This document shows positions 1 to 8,378 of a stretch of 64,000 nucleotides of DNA, in pieces (the first letter of the stretch is position 1; the number at the start of each line of letters is the position of its first letter). The position numbers and the translations under genes were made by a program. The stretch is from Chromatiales bacterium (ex Bugula neritina AB1) (lineage in GTDB: Bacteria; Pseudomonadota; Gammaproteobacteria; Granulosicoccales; Granulosicoccaceae), in NCBI GenBank assembly GCA_001730015.1, contig MDLA01000133.1, positions 1 through 64,000 of the forward strand, written 5' to 3'. The notes beneath the pieces were generated by a model. It made no database searches and was not told where the DNA came from. It saw only the letters and a program-made list of their open reading frames with translations.

Positions 1-904
1 GTTTTCGAATGACTAGAACGCGACAGCGTTTATAGTGCCAGCTGTTGGGTTTCCACAGTAGTTCAAACCCTTCGTGTATGGAGTCGATAGTCTTCCACAG
101 ACACCGATGTTCAATAATATTCTTCAACCCTGAAAATCGCTCGAACGGTAAACTAATGGAGAAATTTACGTTAAGCTGTTCGAGTAGCTGTACTGTTGAT
201 TCACTATAAAACGCAGCGTCCATGCGAGATTCGAGTTGCACATTAGGTATTTCTAATTGAACACGCCCAAGTGTTTGTTCAATAAATTCCAGTGACCCAT
301 TTGAGTCGTGCACGTTGCCACTACGGTGCAGCACGTCAACGACTTGAGCGGTTTGTGCCACTGTAGCCAATAGCGGATAGTAACTGCGTTGTCCCTTCTT
401 CTTTCGATTGAAGCCCACCGCCGCCCCTTGAGCGTATCGACAAGTGCCTGTAACTGAACCGTCAAAATCTACGGTGACACGATTCAGACCCAGTTTTACC
501 AATCTCTCTAGTACCTGATTAGTGCTCATGGATTGCATCGCGATTTGTTCGTCAGTTGATATCGTAGCCAATTGTCGAGTTAATGTACTTATATTGGGGA
601 ACCTGCGCAGTCCAGTGATTCTACAAACGAGCTCATCGTCGCGATAGTAGTCCAGATGGCGTAACTGACGGTATCCCAACAGCAGATGGACAACCAACAT
701 TAGTATACAGCTGCTCATCGAGTAAATTGATTGTCGTTTAGAGGCGCTAAAGCAATTCGAGATCTGTTTTTTTAACCCTATCGAGATAAACAACTGCTGA
801 AAAATCACTAGACCAGAGAAGCTGGTTAATTTTTGCTCATCAAAACGAAGTTTTGGCACTGCGTACTGTTTGCTTCTAGTATCAGATATGCTAACTTTAG
901 CCAT
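1..904 (-). CDS. IS1380-like DDE transposase, C-terminus cut by window edge
   Basis: The reverse strand is open without a stop from an ATG at 904-902 to the left edge, about 301 codons, so the C-terminus lies outside the window. The start region (MAKVSISDTRSKQYAVPKL, then an LTSFSGLV segment) and an acidic DFDGSVTG segment near residue 150 look like the N-terminal and first catalytic Asp regions of IS1380-family transposases (DDE_Tnp_1 group). It would catalyse cut-and-paste transposition of its own element. I saw no frameshift in the visible part, so the gene may be active. Family assignment rests on pattern recognition, not a search; an IS4-type relative is the alternative. Confidence 0.72.
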   Translation of the reverse strand, partial: MAKVSISDTRSKQYAVPKLRFDEQKLTSFSGLVIFQQLFISIGLKKQISNCFSASKRQSIYSMSSCILMLVVHLLLGYRQLRHLDYYRDDELVCRITGLRRFPNISTLTRQLATISTDEQIAMQSMSTNQVLERLVKLGLNRVTVDFDGSVTGTCRYAQGAAVGFNRKKKGQRSYYPLLATVAQTAQVVDVLHRSGNVHDSNGSLEFIEQTLGRVQLEIPNVQLESRMDAAFYSESTVQLLEQLNVNFSISLPFERFSGLKNIIEHRCLWKTIDSIHEGFELLWKPNSWHYKRCRVLVIRK

Positions 905-1131
905 AAGCGGTCGGTTGATTAGTAGGTGGTTTTTGCGAACATAATTCTATCAAATTAACAGGCCGCTTACCTTTCCATCCTAACGCTCATCGCCAAAAAG
1001 CGACTCATTGCTAAAAGGTCACTGTCACTGTCAGTGGCAGCTAGCGTATCGCTTCAATCATTAATATCTCCCCTCCTGCATAGCTCGATCATCGAATTTC
1101 AATCGGTTTTAATGCAACCTGGGGGTATATC
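905..1131. other. Non-coding flank of the transposase gene
   Basis: No gene is supported here. Short inverted arms TAAGCGG (904-910) and CCGCTTA (963-969) could belong to the end of the insertion sequence, but seven bases over this distance is weak. The part after about 1020 is presumably old flanking DNA leading into the broken toxin gene. Confidence 0.4.
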
Positions 1132-1227
1132 CTAGACTACCTTCTTGGCATAAAAGCTGGAGCTGTGGGCAATAAAATCATGTATGGAACGTAAATCAGC
1201 TTTGGCCGGTTGAGACCAGATTACCAT
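1132..1227 (-). pseudogene. Truncated ParE/RelE-type toxin remnant
   Basis: An ATG at 1227-1225 overlaps the last codons of the antitoxin gene, as in translationally coupled toxin-antitoxin pairs. The reading frame gives 31 residues beginning MVIWSQPAKADLRSI and continuing through a HDFIAH...FYAKKVV segment, which matches the first helices of ParE-family toxins. It then meets TAG at 1134-1132, and no recognisable ParE sequence follows in any frame. Normal ParE proteins are about 95-100 residues, so roughly two thirds is missing and the toxin should be inactive. The nearby transposase may have been the agent of the damage (inference). Confidence 0.7.
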
Positions 1228-1400
1228 GAATCAATTTCTCGCTTTAGGTCCTCGCTTGAAATGGTTTTTCCTTGCTCGACGGCTTCCTGTCCCTTTCTGA
1301 TTTTGTCCAGTACGTAAAGACGGTACATGATCTCGTCCATGTCGACATTTTCTGGCAGTTGACTGATGGTTTTGAGGGCTTCTTGTTTTGCAGCTTGCAT
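1221..1400 (-). CDS. Orphan ParD/RelB-like antitoxin (59 aa)
   Basis: A small reverse-strand gene starts with ATG at 1400-1398 and ends with TAA at 1223-1221. The product starts MQAAKQEALKTISQLP and contains DEIMYRLYVLDKI and a KTISSEDLKREI helix. This arrangement (short helix, DEIMYRLY core, acidic C-terminal helix ending in W) is typical of the small antitoxins paired with ParE/RelE toxins. The frame is open further upstream without a better start. Its partner toxin at 1227-1132 is truncated, so the antitoxin is now an orphan, perhaps still able to neutralise related toxins or to bind its own promoter (inference). Confidence 0.65.
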   Translation of the reverse strand: MQAAKQEALKTISQLPENVDMDEIMYRLYVLDKIRKGQEAVEQGKTISSEDLKREIDSW

Positions 1401-1981
1401 GATGGGTTCCTTACCGTAGTAGGTTTGGTGTGCAGTCTTTTCTTTGCCAGAGAGTTCATTATGACACCCCGGCTGTTTTCAGTACACAATCAGCTAGTTT
1501 TCGTAACGCAAGAGATGCGAAGGGCTTTAAACTAACCAGTATCAATTTTGAATTTGAATGATATAAGCTGATCTTTCAGCACGATGAAATCAAATTAAAT
1601 AGTCAATGTTGATCAGTGTATTTAATGCAATTTACAACCGATAAAAATTGGTGTTTTGACGGATATTCACAGCGTGAGATTCCTGAACAATTTGTGCCAG
1701 GGAGCTAGAGCAGCTATTGAAAATTCGGATTGACCGAAGTTGTTGTTGTATTCCCGACTCTATGTGCTTGATTTTGTGCTCGTTATCATTTGTCGTTTTT
1801 CGAATTTCGGATCAACTTTGGCTGTTGTCTTTTGGTGGATCTGGTTGTCAACGATGAATAGTGGTTGCCAGGTTCTGGTCGATTTGTAAGTTTCTGTCAT
1901 CAGTCGCTGCAGTGATACTCCTGAGTTGAATTCAAAAGGTGCAGTCGGCACACTGAGCTTACGTGCAGACAGACGGGTATC
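1401..1981. other. AT-rich intergenic region upstream of the methylamine operon
   Basis: About 580 bases without a convincing gene; the open frames here lack family-like sequence. It presumably holds the promoter of the operon beginning at 1982. I could not identify a specific operator or a strong sigma-70 promoter by eye. Confidence 0.4.
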
Positions 1982-3523
1982 ATGAATTCGCGCAAGCAAA
2001 CAGTACGCAAAAGGAGAAGGGCCAAATGCGCTGGTCGTTCAGCCAGCCAACAGCCGCGTTCTGCCTATATTAACCGGCAAATTGCTCCGATGAATATTCT
2101 CTCGGAGGAGGGTCTCGGCATTATCGAGCACAATGCGGATTGCATACTGGAAGAAACCGGTATGGAGTTCCACGATGATCCCGAATTGCTTGAAATATTT
2201 CGACATGCGGGCTGTGAGGTTGAAGGTGTTCGAGTGCGCTTTGCTCCAGGTTTCTGTCGTAAAACCATTCAAGCCACTGCGCCGTCTTCGTTTTTGCAGC
2301 ATGCGCGCAACTCCGCTAGTACTGTAAAGCTAGGAGGTGATTCGACTGTTTTGTGTCCCTCGTGGGGGCCGCCTTTTGTGCACGACCTTGATCAGGGCCG
2401 TCGTTACGCCACGCATGCTGATTTTGTCCGGCTGGTGAAATTGCATCAGGGCATTCCCTGGTTGCATCACTCCGGTGGTGTTGTGTGTGAACCGGTGGAT
2501 TTACCGGCAAACAAACGCCACCTCGATATGATGTATGCGCATATTCGCTGGTCTGATCGCGCCTATATGGGTGCGTTCATCGGCGCAGAGCGGGCTGGCC
2601 ATGCGCTGGATATGGCAAGGCTCGTATTCGGTGAGGAGTTTCTGGCGAATAATGCGGTGCTTTATTGCGTCTCCAACACCAATGCGCCGCTGGTGATGGA
2701 TGCCAATATGTCCGGCGCGCTAAAAACCTATGCAAAAGCCGGTCAGCCCGTAGCTTGCACGCCCTGGGTGCTCACGGGTGCAATGAGCCCTTGCACGGTG
2801 GCGGGCACTTTGTCTCAGGTGCTGGCGGAAGCACTTGCCTGCCTGACTCTTGTACAGCTTATTAACCCTGGTGCGCCGTGCCTTATGGGTAGTTTTGCCT
2901 CGACAATGTCGATGCAGTCCGGTGCGCCGACTTTTGGTTCGCCGGAGGCGGGGCAAATGGTGCTGGCAGCGGGGCAGCTTGCCCGTCGTTTAGGTGTGCC
3001 GTTGCATACGGTGGGTACTCTGTCTGCATCAAAATTGCCGGACGGGCAAAGTCAGCAGGAAGCAACCTGGGGGTTACTTATGTCGATGTTTGCGGGGGCT
3101 AATTTAATTAATCATGCAACGGGCTGGCTGGAGGGCGGTCTGGTAACGAGCTTCGAAAAAACAATGCTCGATGCCGATCTCTGTGGCAAGCTGGCGCGCT
3201 TTTTTGAGGGCATCGATCTCAGTGAAAATGCACAGGCGATGGATGCCATTGCTGCAACCGGGCCGGGGCAGCACTTCCTAGGGGCTGAGCACACACAGAT
3301 AAATTTTCTATCGGCGCTGTTCCGTCCACAGTCTGCTGATAATAACTCGTTTGAGCAATGGCAGGCTGATGGCGGATCAGATAGCGCACAGCGTGCCAAT
3401 GCGTTGTGGAAAAAACAGTTAGATGAATATCAGGACCCGGGGCTGGACCCTGCAATTGATGCAAGCCTTAGAGCCTATATTGCTGACAGAAAAGCTGAAA
3501 AACCGGATGTAAATTACTACTGA
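1982..3523 (+). CDS. MttB-family (non-pyrrolysine) methylamine:corrinoid methyltransferase homologue
   Basis: The 513-residue product fits the trimethylamine methyltransferase (MttB, COG5598) superfamily in length and pattern: a basic N-terminus, an ILSEEGLGIIEHNADCILEE entry helix, then TIM-barrel segments such as CPSWGPPFVHD, YCVSNTNAP and a late LSASKLPDGQSQQE loop. That loop is where true MttB carries pyrrolysine. Here it is read through without an amber codon, so this is a non-Pyl member. Characterised non-Pyl members demethylate quaternary amines such as glycine betaine and pass the methyl to a corrinoid protein. No corrinoid protein is nearby, so cofactor partner and substrate are unknown. 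It heads an operon with two DMGDH-like genes (17-base gap to the next). The ATG at 1982 gives a usual-length N-terminus; no strong ribosome site is visible. Confidence 0.85.
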   Translation: MNSRKQTVRKRRRAKCAGRSASQQPRSAYINRQIAPMNILSEEGLGIIEHNADCILEETGMEFHDDPELLEIFRHAGCEVEGVRVRFAPGFCRKTIQATAPSSFLQHARNSASTVKLGGDSTVLCPSWGPPFVHDLDQGRRYATHADFVRLVKLHQGIPWLHHSGGVVCEPVDLPANKRHLDMMYAHIRWSDRAYMGAFIGAERAGHALDMARLVFGEEFLANNAVLYCVSNTNAPLVMDANMSGALKTYAKAGQPVACTPWVLTGAMSPCTVAGTLSQVLAEALACLTLVQLINPGAPCLMGSFASTMSMQSGAPTFGSPEAGQMVLAAGQLARRLGVPLHTVGTLSASKLPDGQSQQEATWGLLMSMFAGANLINHATGWLEGGLVTSFEKTMLDADLCGKLARFFEGIDLSENAQAMDAIAATGPGQHFLGAEHTQINFLSALFRPQSADNNSFEQWQADGGSDSAQRANALWKKQLDEYQDPGLDPAIDASLRAYIADRKAEKPDVNYY

Positions 3524-3539
3524 TGGTATTTTTTTCTCT

Positions 3540-5942
3540 ATGACCAGACAAATCATAATAGGGGGCGGCGCACTGGGGCTCAGTGTTGCCTGCCACCTTG
3601 CTGAGCGCGGTAGTCAGGATATTCTTTTGCTGGAGCGAAACCAGCTGATGTCTGGTGCCAGCTGGCACGCAGCGGGCATTGTCGGGCCGCTGCGTGCTAC
3701 CCCTAATATGACTCAGCTTGCACTCTATGCCTGTGAATTGTTCCCTCGACTGGAGTCGATTACCGGGTTGTCGACAGGCTATCGACAAACCGGCGGGTAC
3801 TGGCTGGCGCGACAGCCGGAGCGTATGGATGAATTGCATCGTATAGCGGCACTCGGGCAGCATCTGGGTTTAGCGGCAGAGATTGTTAATACGCAAACGG
3901 TGATGGATTCGGTGCCGTGTTTAAATTTGAATGGTCATGCTGGTGCAATGTCGGTAGCAGAAGACGCCAGTGTCAACCCGGTTGATCTGTGCCTCGCTTA
4001 TGCGCGTGCTGCGAAGGACAAAGGGGTGGTAATACGCGAAAATTCGACCGTTTCGGATATTATGGTTGCAAATGGAGTTGCCACTGGTGTTCAGCTTGAA
4101 GACGGCACCACTATAGCAGCCGACACCGTGATTCTATGTGCCGGTGCCTGGTCAAAACCTCTGGCCCGGCGTGCCGGACTGGAGCTGCCGTTGCAAGCTG
4201 TTGAGCATATGTATGTAGTCACTGAACCGCTTGCCGGAAATAATAGACCGTTTCCGGTAGTGCGTGATTTAGATACCGGAATCTATATCAAGGGGGATAG
4301 CGGCAATAAGCTCATTATTGGAGGTTTTGAGCCGGATGCAAAGTGCTGGGACGCGTTTTCTGCACAAGGTGATCGACCTTTTCTGGAGTTGCCGGAAGAC
4401 TGGGAGCAATTTCAGCCTTTTATGCAGGCGGCACTCGACCTGATACCCGGGCTTGAAAACACCGGTATTCAGCGTTTTATGAATGGCCCAGAGAGTTTCA
4501 CCGCTGATACCCGTCCACTGGTGGGCGAAGCACCCGAGGTCGATGGTCTCTATGTTGCCGCAGGTATGAATTCGGTCGGGATTATGTCTTCTGCCGGTAT
4601 CGGCCGGGCTCTCGCCGACTGGATAACAGACGGCTACCCGCCGATGGATTTATGGGAGGTCGATATCGCCCGCATCGATCCGGCCACAGCAAGTGATGCG
4701 CACATGCGGCAGAGAATGCGTGAATCAGTCTCTGATCTATTCGCAATGCACTGGCCCTATAAGCAGCCTGTGGCAGGGCGCGGCTTGCGCAAGTCGTGTC
4801 TGCACGATTACTGGGCTGCGCAGGGCGCTGTGTTTGGTTTGACCGCGGGCTGGGAGCGGGGTCTCTGGTATGCAAAAGAGCAAAGCGGGCGCGAGTTCAA
4901 TTACTCGGTTGGAGTGCAACCGTGGCATAAAATAGCGCAGCAAGAAGCTGCTGAACTATGTGATGGCGTTTGCCTTGTGGATCTGTCTCCGCTTTCGAAG
5001 TTTGAACTATCCGGCGCTGATGCCTGTGTATTTTTACAGCAGCTTGTGTGTTCCAATTGTGATATTGCGATCGGTAGTACGGTTTACACGCAGGTTTTGA
5101 ATGATCGGGGTGGGATCGAGGCGGATATCACCATCACACGCTTTTCGGAAACCCGTTTCCGATTGTCATCGGGTGCCGCCAGCCGATGGCGGGACAAGCA
5201 GTTGTTGCGCAAGCGAAGTCGCAATTATACGGTGACTATAGATGATGTCACAGAAGACGAGGCAGTGATTGGTGTGATGGGTGGGGGGGCGACGCGGTTA
5301 CTCGCGCAATTGTCCGATACTGATTGGTCACAATTCGCCTTTAGTACCAGTCAACTGGTGCAAATAGTGGGTATTTCAGTGCGTGCGACGCGCTTGAGCT
5401 TTGTTGGGGAATGCGGGTGGGAGTTTAATATTCCCTGTGACAAGGCAGGTGACTTGTTTGAAGCGTTTATCGGAGCTGGCGCAAAGCCACTAGGGCATTA
5501 TGCCGTTGATGCCTGCCGTATGGAAAAAGGTTATCGTCACTGGGGGCACGATACAGGCCCGCAGATATCACCATTGGTTGCAGGCTTGGGTTTTACCATA
5601 GACTGGCATAAGGAATTTACCGGTAAGCAGGCTTTGCTGGATGAACGTGGGAAAGGTTGCAGTCAACGGCTTTGCCTGTTTGAGGTGAGCGGTGATCCGT
5701 TAATATTACATGATGAACCGATACTGGAGGCGGGCAGGGTGATCGGGCTGACAACATCCGGAGCGAAAGGCGTGCGGGTATCGAAGACACTCGCATTCGG
5801 TTTAGTCAACATTGCATCGGGTGAATCAAGTGCGCAAACGCAGCAAAGGAAATTTGAAATAAAAGTGGCAGGAGCGTGTTATCCGGCAACGGTATTGCTG
5901 AACCCCCCCTACGATCCAACCGGTGAAAGGATGCGTCCGTGA
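3540..5942 (+). CDS. DMGDH/sarcosine dehydrogenase-like FAD oxidoreductase fused to GcvT domain (copy 1)
   Basis: The 800-residue protein has the dimethylglycine dehydrogenase layout: an FAD-binding DAO domain (residues 4 to about 370, GGGALG at 8-13), a short FAO_M bridge, then GcvT and GcvT-C domains (about 430-790) that bind tetrahydrofolate. A SWHAAG motif places His43 where mitochondrial DMGDH carries its covalently bound FAD. Family members oxidatively N-demethylate dimethylglycine or sarcosine and pass the formaldehyde unit to folate. The GcvT half is well kept (GECGWEFNIP, DACRMEKGYRHWG). It overlaps the next gene by four bases (GTGA), so translation is probably coupled. The paralogue that follows differs considerably, suggesting different substrates (inference). 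Confidence 0.85.
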   Translation: MTRQIIIGGGALGLSVACHLAERGSQDILLLERNQLMSGASWHAAGIVGPLRATPNMTQLALYACELFPRLESITGLSTGYRQTGGYWLARQPERMDELHRIAALGQHLGLAAEIVNTQTVMDSVPCLNLNGHAGAMSVAEDASVNPVDLCLAYARAAKDKGVVIRENSTVSDIMVANGVATGVQLEDGTTIAADTVILCAGAWSKPLARRAGLELPLQAVEHMYVVTEPLAGNNRPFPVVRDLDTGIYIKGDSGNKLIIGGFEPDAKCWDAFSAQGDRPFLELPEDWEQFQPFMQAALDLIPGLENTGIQRFMNGPESFTADTRPLVGEAPEVDGLYVAAGMNSVGIMSSAGIGRALADWITDGYPPMDLWEVDIARIDPATASDAHMRQRMRESVSDLFAMHWPYKQPVAGRGLRKSCLHDYWAAQGAVFGLTAGWERGLWYAKEQSGREFNYSVGVQPWHKIAQQEAAELCDGVCLVDLSPLSKFELSGADACVFLQQLVCSNCDIAIGSTVYTQVLNDRGGIEADITITRFSETRFRLSSGAASRWRDKQLLRKRSRNYTVTIDDVTEDEAVIGVMGGGATRLLAQLSDTDWSQFAFSTSQLVQIVGISVRATRLSFVGECGWEFNIPCDKAGDLFEAFIGAGAKPLGHYAVDACRMEKGYRHWGHDTGPQISPLVAGLGFTIDWHKEFTGKQALLDERGKGCSQRLCLFEVSGDPLILHDEPILEAGRVIGLTTSGAKGVRVSKTLAFGLVNIASGESSAQTQQRKFEIKVAGACYPATVLLNPPYDPTGERMRP

Positions 5943-8368
5943 CAGATGCTCAGGTGGTTATTATAGGTGGCGGCGTAATGGGCGTGTCACTGTGCTATCA
6001 CCTGGCCAAAGCGGGGTGGACTGATGTAGTACTGCTCGAAAAAAACGATCTCACGCATGGTTCTACCTGGCATGCCGCAGGGCTTTGCACGCACTTTGCG
6101 CATAACGCAACGATACAGGCGTTGCGTGCTCGATCGGTGAAGCTATACCGCGACATACTACCCGAGGCCACTGGCGAGAGTTGTGGCTTTCATCCGTCGG
6201 GGGCGATGCGAATCACGCGCTGTGCAGATCGCATGGATGAATTTAAGCATGTGGCTGGACTGTCTGCGTTCACCGGGTATCCGCTAGAGGTGTTGACGCC
6301 GGAACGAATTCGGGAACTGTACCCGCTTGCGCAACTGGACGGTTTGATTGGTGGTATCTATGAGCCCGAAGACGGACACGTTGATCCGACGCTGGCGACG
6401 CAGGCCATGGCGAAACTGGCGGTGCAGTACGGTGCCAGAATTGCGCGCTATAACCCGGTGCTTGGAATACGCCGTGAGCAGTCGCGATGGCTGCTGGAAA
6501 CCGGCGACGGTATTATCAGCAGCAGGCATATAGTGAATGCAGCGGGCACCTGGGGCTATGAAGTGGGCCGGATGATGGGCCTTGATATACCGACAGTGCC
6601 GGTGTTGCATCAGTACCTGGTAACCGACAGCGTGCCTGATATTACTGCTAGAGAACTGGCAGGTACGCCGGAGCTTCCGATCATTCGTGATCCCGAAGAA
6701 AGCTGGTATGTGAGGCAGGAGCGAGACGGCTTTATTCTGGGGCCGTATGAAAAAGAGGCGCAGGTTTGGTCGGTTGATCAGGTGCCGCCTGATTTCGGAG
6801 CGGAGTTACTGGCGCCCGATCTGGAGCGGCTCGAACCGATTATAGAAGCGGCTATGCAGCGTATACCGGCACTTGCCGATGCCGGTGTTAAGTCTGTGGT
6901 TAACGGGCCTATAACCTTTACTCCTGATGCCAACCCGCTAATTGGCCCGGCGCATGGTTTAAGCAATGCCTGGCTGTTGACCGGTTCATCGATGGGTGTG
7001 ATGGAAGGCGGTGGCGCGGGTTGGTTTCTGGCGCACTGGATGACCACAGGGTCACCACCTCTCGATGCTCTCTCTATAGACAGCCGCCGTTTCGGTCGAT
7101 GGGCTGACCGGGACTACCGTGTGAACAAAGCCATAGAGTGTTTTGGTTTGCAGTTCGGGATTCATTTTCCATACGAAGAAAGAACCGTCGCTCGCAATAA
7201 ACGCCGCTCGCCATTGCATGATGCCATGCTGCAGCGAGGAGCGGTAATGGGTGCGGCTTATGGCTGGGAGCGCCCTAACTGGTTCTCGTCTAAAAAGGGT
7301 GATCGTGCGGTAGAGAGTTTTCAGCGCACAAACTGGTTTGAGGCCGTAGCAAGTGAGGTACATACTACGACCACGGCAGTTGCCGTCGCTGATCTGTCTG
7401 TGTTTTCAAAATTCGAAGTAACCGGGTCGCAAGCAAAGCGATTTATAGATTCGCTGGGGGCGAATAGAGCACCGGCCATCGGGCGTATTGGATTGCTGCA
7501 TGTGTTGACGCCGGCAGGTGGGGTGCTGGCTGAATTCAGTGTATCAATGCTAACTGCAGACAAGGCTTATTTAACATCTGCTGCCGCGGCGGAAGAGATT
7601 AATTTTGATCTCCTGCTCGAAAGAGCCGCGGCTTACAATGTGGCGGTTAGCAACGTCACAGATAGTCTGGCGGTTATCGGTGTGATGGGGCCATATGCGC
7701 GCGATACACTGAATGCTTTGGTGGCACCAGAGTCTAAATTGTTTGGCAGTGATTTTCGCTGGCTCGATTGTAAAACCGTTTCTATAGCGGGGCATGATGC
7801 TGTGGCTCTGCGTGTTTCTTATGTTGGCGAGTCGGGATGGGAGTTGCATGTTCCGGTAACTGCGGCACTGGAGCTACTGTTGGCTATAGAGCGGTCTGGT
7901 AAGCCATACGGCCTTGGCTACTACGGGGCCTATGCCGCAAATTCCATGCGACTGGAAAAAGGCTACCGCGCCTGGGGTGCAGACCTTACTACCGAGCGTA
8001 CACCAGCTGAAAGCGGTGTTGGTCAATTTGTTAATTCAGTAAACCGGAGTTTTGCTGGTAGCGAGGCGATGCAGGTGCGGGAGCAAGCCGCTGATGCCTG
8101 GCAGCATGTGTTGCTTGCCATTGATTGTGCTCACACAGATGCCTTTTATAGTCACCCGGTTCAATGCGATGACCGAATCGTTGGTATTGTCACCTCGGGT
8201 GCCTACGGGCATCGGTGTGGGCAGTCGCTTGCGCTGGCTTACCTGCAGGAGCCATTGAGCGCCCGGGAAAAAGTTTCGCTAACAGTCCTGATACTCGGTG
8301 TGTCTTATACTGCTGAAATACTGGATCAACCTCCATTTGATCCGCAAAATGAACGATTAAAGTCCTGA
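5939..8368 (+). CDS. DMGDH-like FAD oxidoreductase fused to GcvT domain (copy 2)
   Basis: This 809-residue protein has the same architecture as its upstream neighbour: GGGVMG dinucleotide fold (residues 10-15), TWHAAGLC with the presumed flavin-linked His45, FAO_M bridge, and GcvT/GcvT-C domains containing GESGWELHVP and MRLEKGYRAWG. It is closer by eye to classical dimethylglycine dehydrogenase than copy 1, because the HGSTWHAAGL block is the textbook form. The GTG start at 5939 lies inside the end of copy 1. Product identity (dimethylglycine, sarcosine or another N-methyl amine) cannot be decided from sequence. With MttB it would give stepwise demethylation of betaine-like compounds (inference). 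Confidence 0.86.
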   Translation: MTDAQVVIIGGGVMGVSLCYHLAKAGWTDVVLLEKNDLTHGSTWHAAGLCTHFAHNATIQALRARSVKLYRDILPEATGESCGFHPSGAMRITRCADRMDEFKHVAGLSAFTGYPLEVLTPERIRELYPLAQLDGLIGGIYEPEDGHVDPTLATQAMAKLAVQYGARIARYNPVLGIRREQSRWLLETGDGIISSRHIVNAAGTWGYEVGRMMGLDIPTVPVLHQYLVTDSVPDITARELAGTPELPIIRDPEESWYVRQERDGFILGPYEKEAQVWSVDQVPPDFGAELLAPDLERLEPIIEAAMQRIPALADAGVKSVVNGPITFTPDANPLIGPAHGLSNAWLLTGSSMGVMEGGGAGWFLAHWMTTGSPPLDALSIDSRRFGRWADRDYRVNKAIECFGLQFGIHFPYEERTVARNKRRSPLHDAMLQRGAVMGAAYGWERPNWFSSKKGDRAVESFQRTNWFEAVASEVHTTTTAVAVADLSVFSKFEVTGSQAKRFIDSLGANRAPAIGRIGLLHVLTPAGGVLAEFSVSMLTADKAYLTSAAAAEEINFDLLLERAAAYNVAVSNVTDSLAVIGVMGPYARDTLNALVAPESKLFGSDFRWLDCKTVSIAGHDAVALRVSYVGESGWELHVPVTAALELLLAIERSGKPYGLGYYGAYAANSMRLEKGYRAWGADLTTERTPAESGVGQFVNSVNRSFAGSEAMQVREQAADAWQHVLLAIDCAHTDAFYSHPVQCDDRIVGIVTSGAYGHRCGQSLALAYLQEPLSAREKVSLTVLILGVSYTAEILDQPPFDPQNERLKS

Positions 8369-8378
8369 CGGAGGCAAC

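Noticed and set aside
904-969. Inverted arms TAAGCGG and CCGCTTA as the insertion-sequence end
   Set aside because: Seven bases is too short to define an IS terminus without seeing the other end, which is outside the window.
1244-1535. Two overlapping small frames on both strands
   Set aside because: They are shadows of the small antitoxin gene at 1221-1400, whose frame alone gives a family-like protein.
1982-3523. Search for an in-frame amber codon (pyrrolysine) in the MttB gene
   Set aside because: The frame is read through without TAG, so it is a non-pyrrolysine member.
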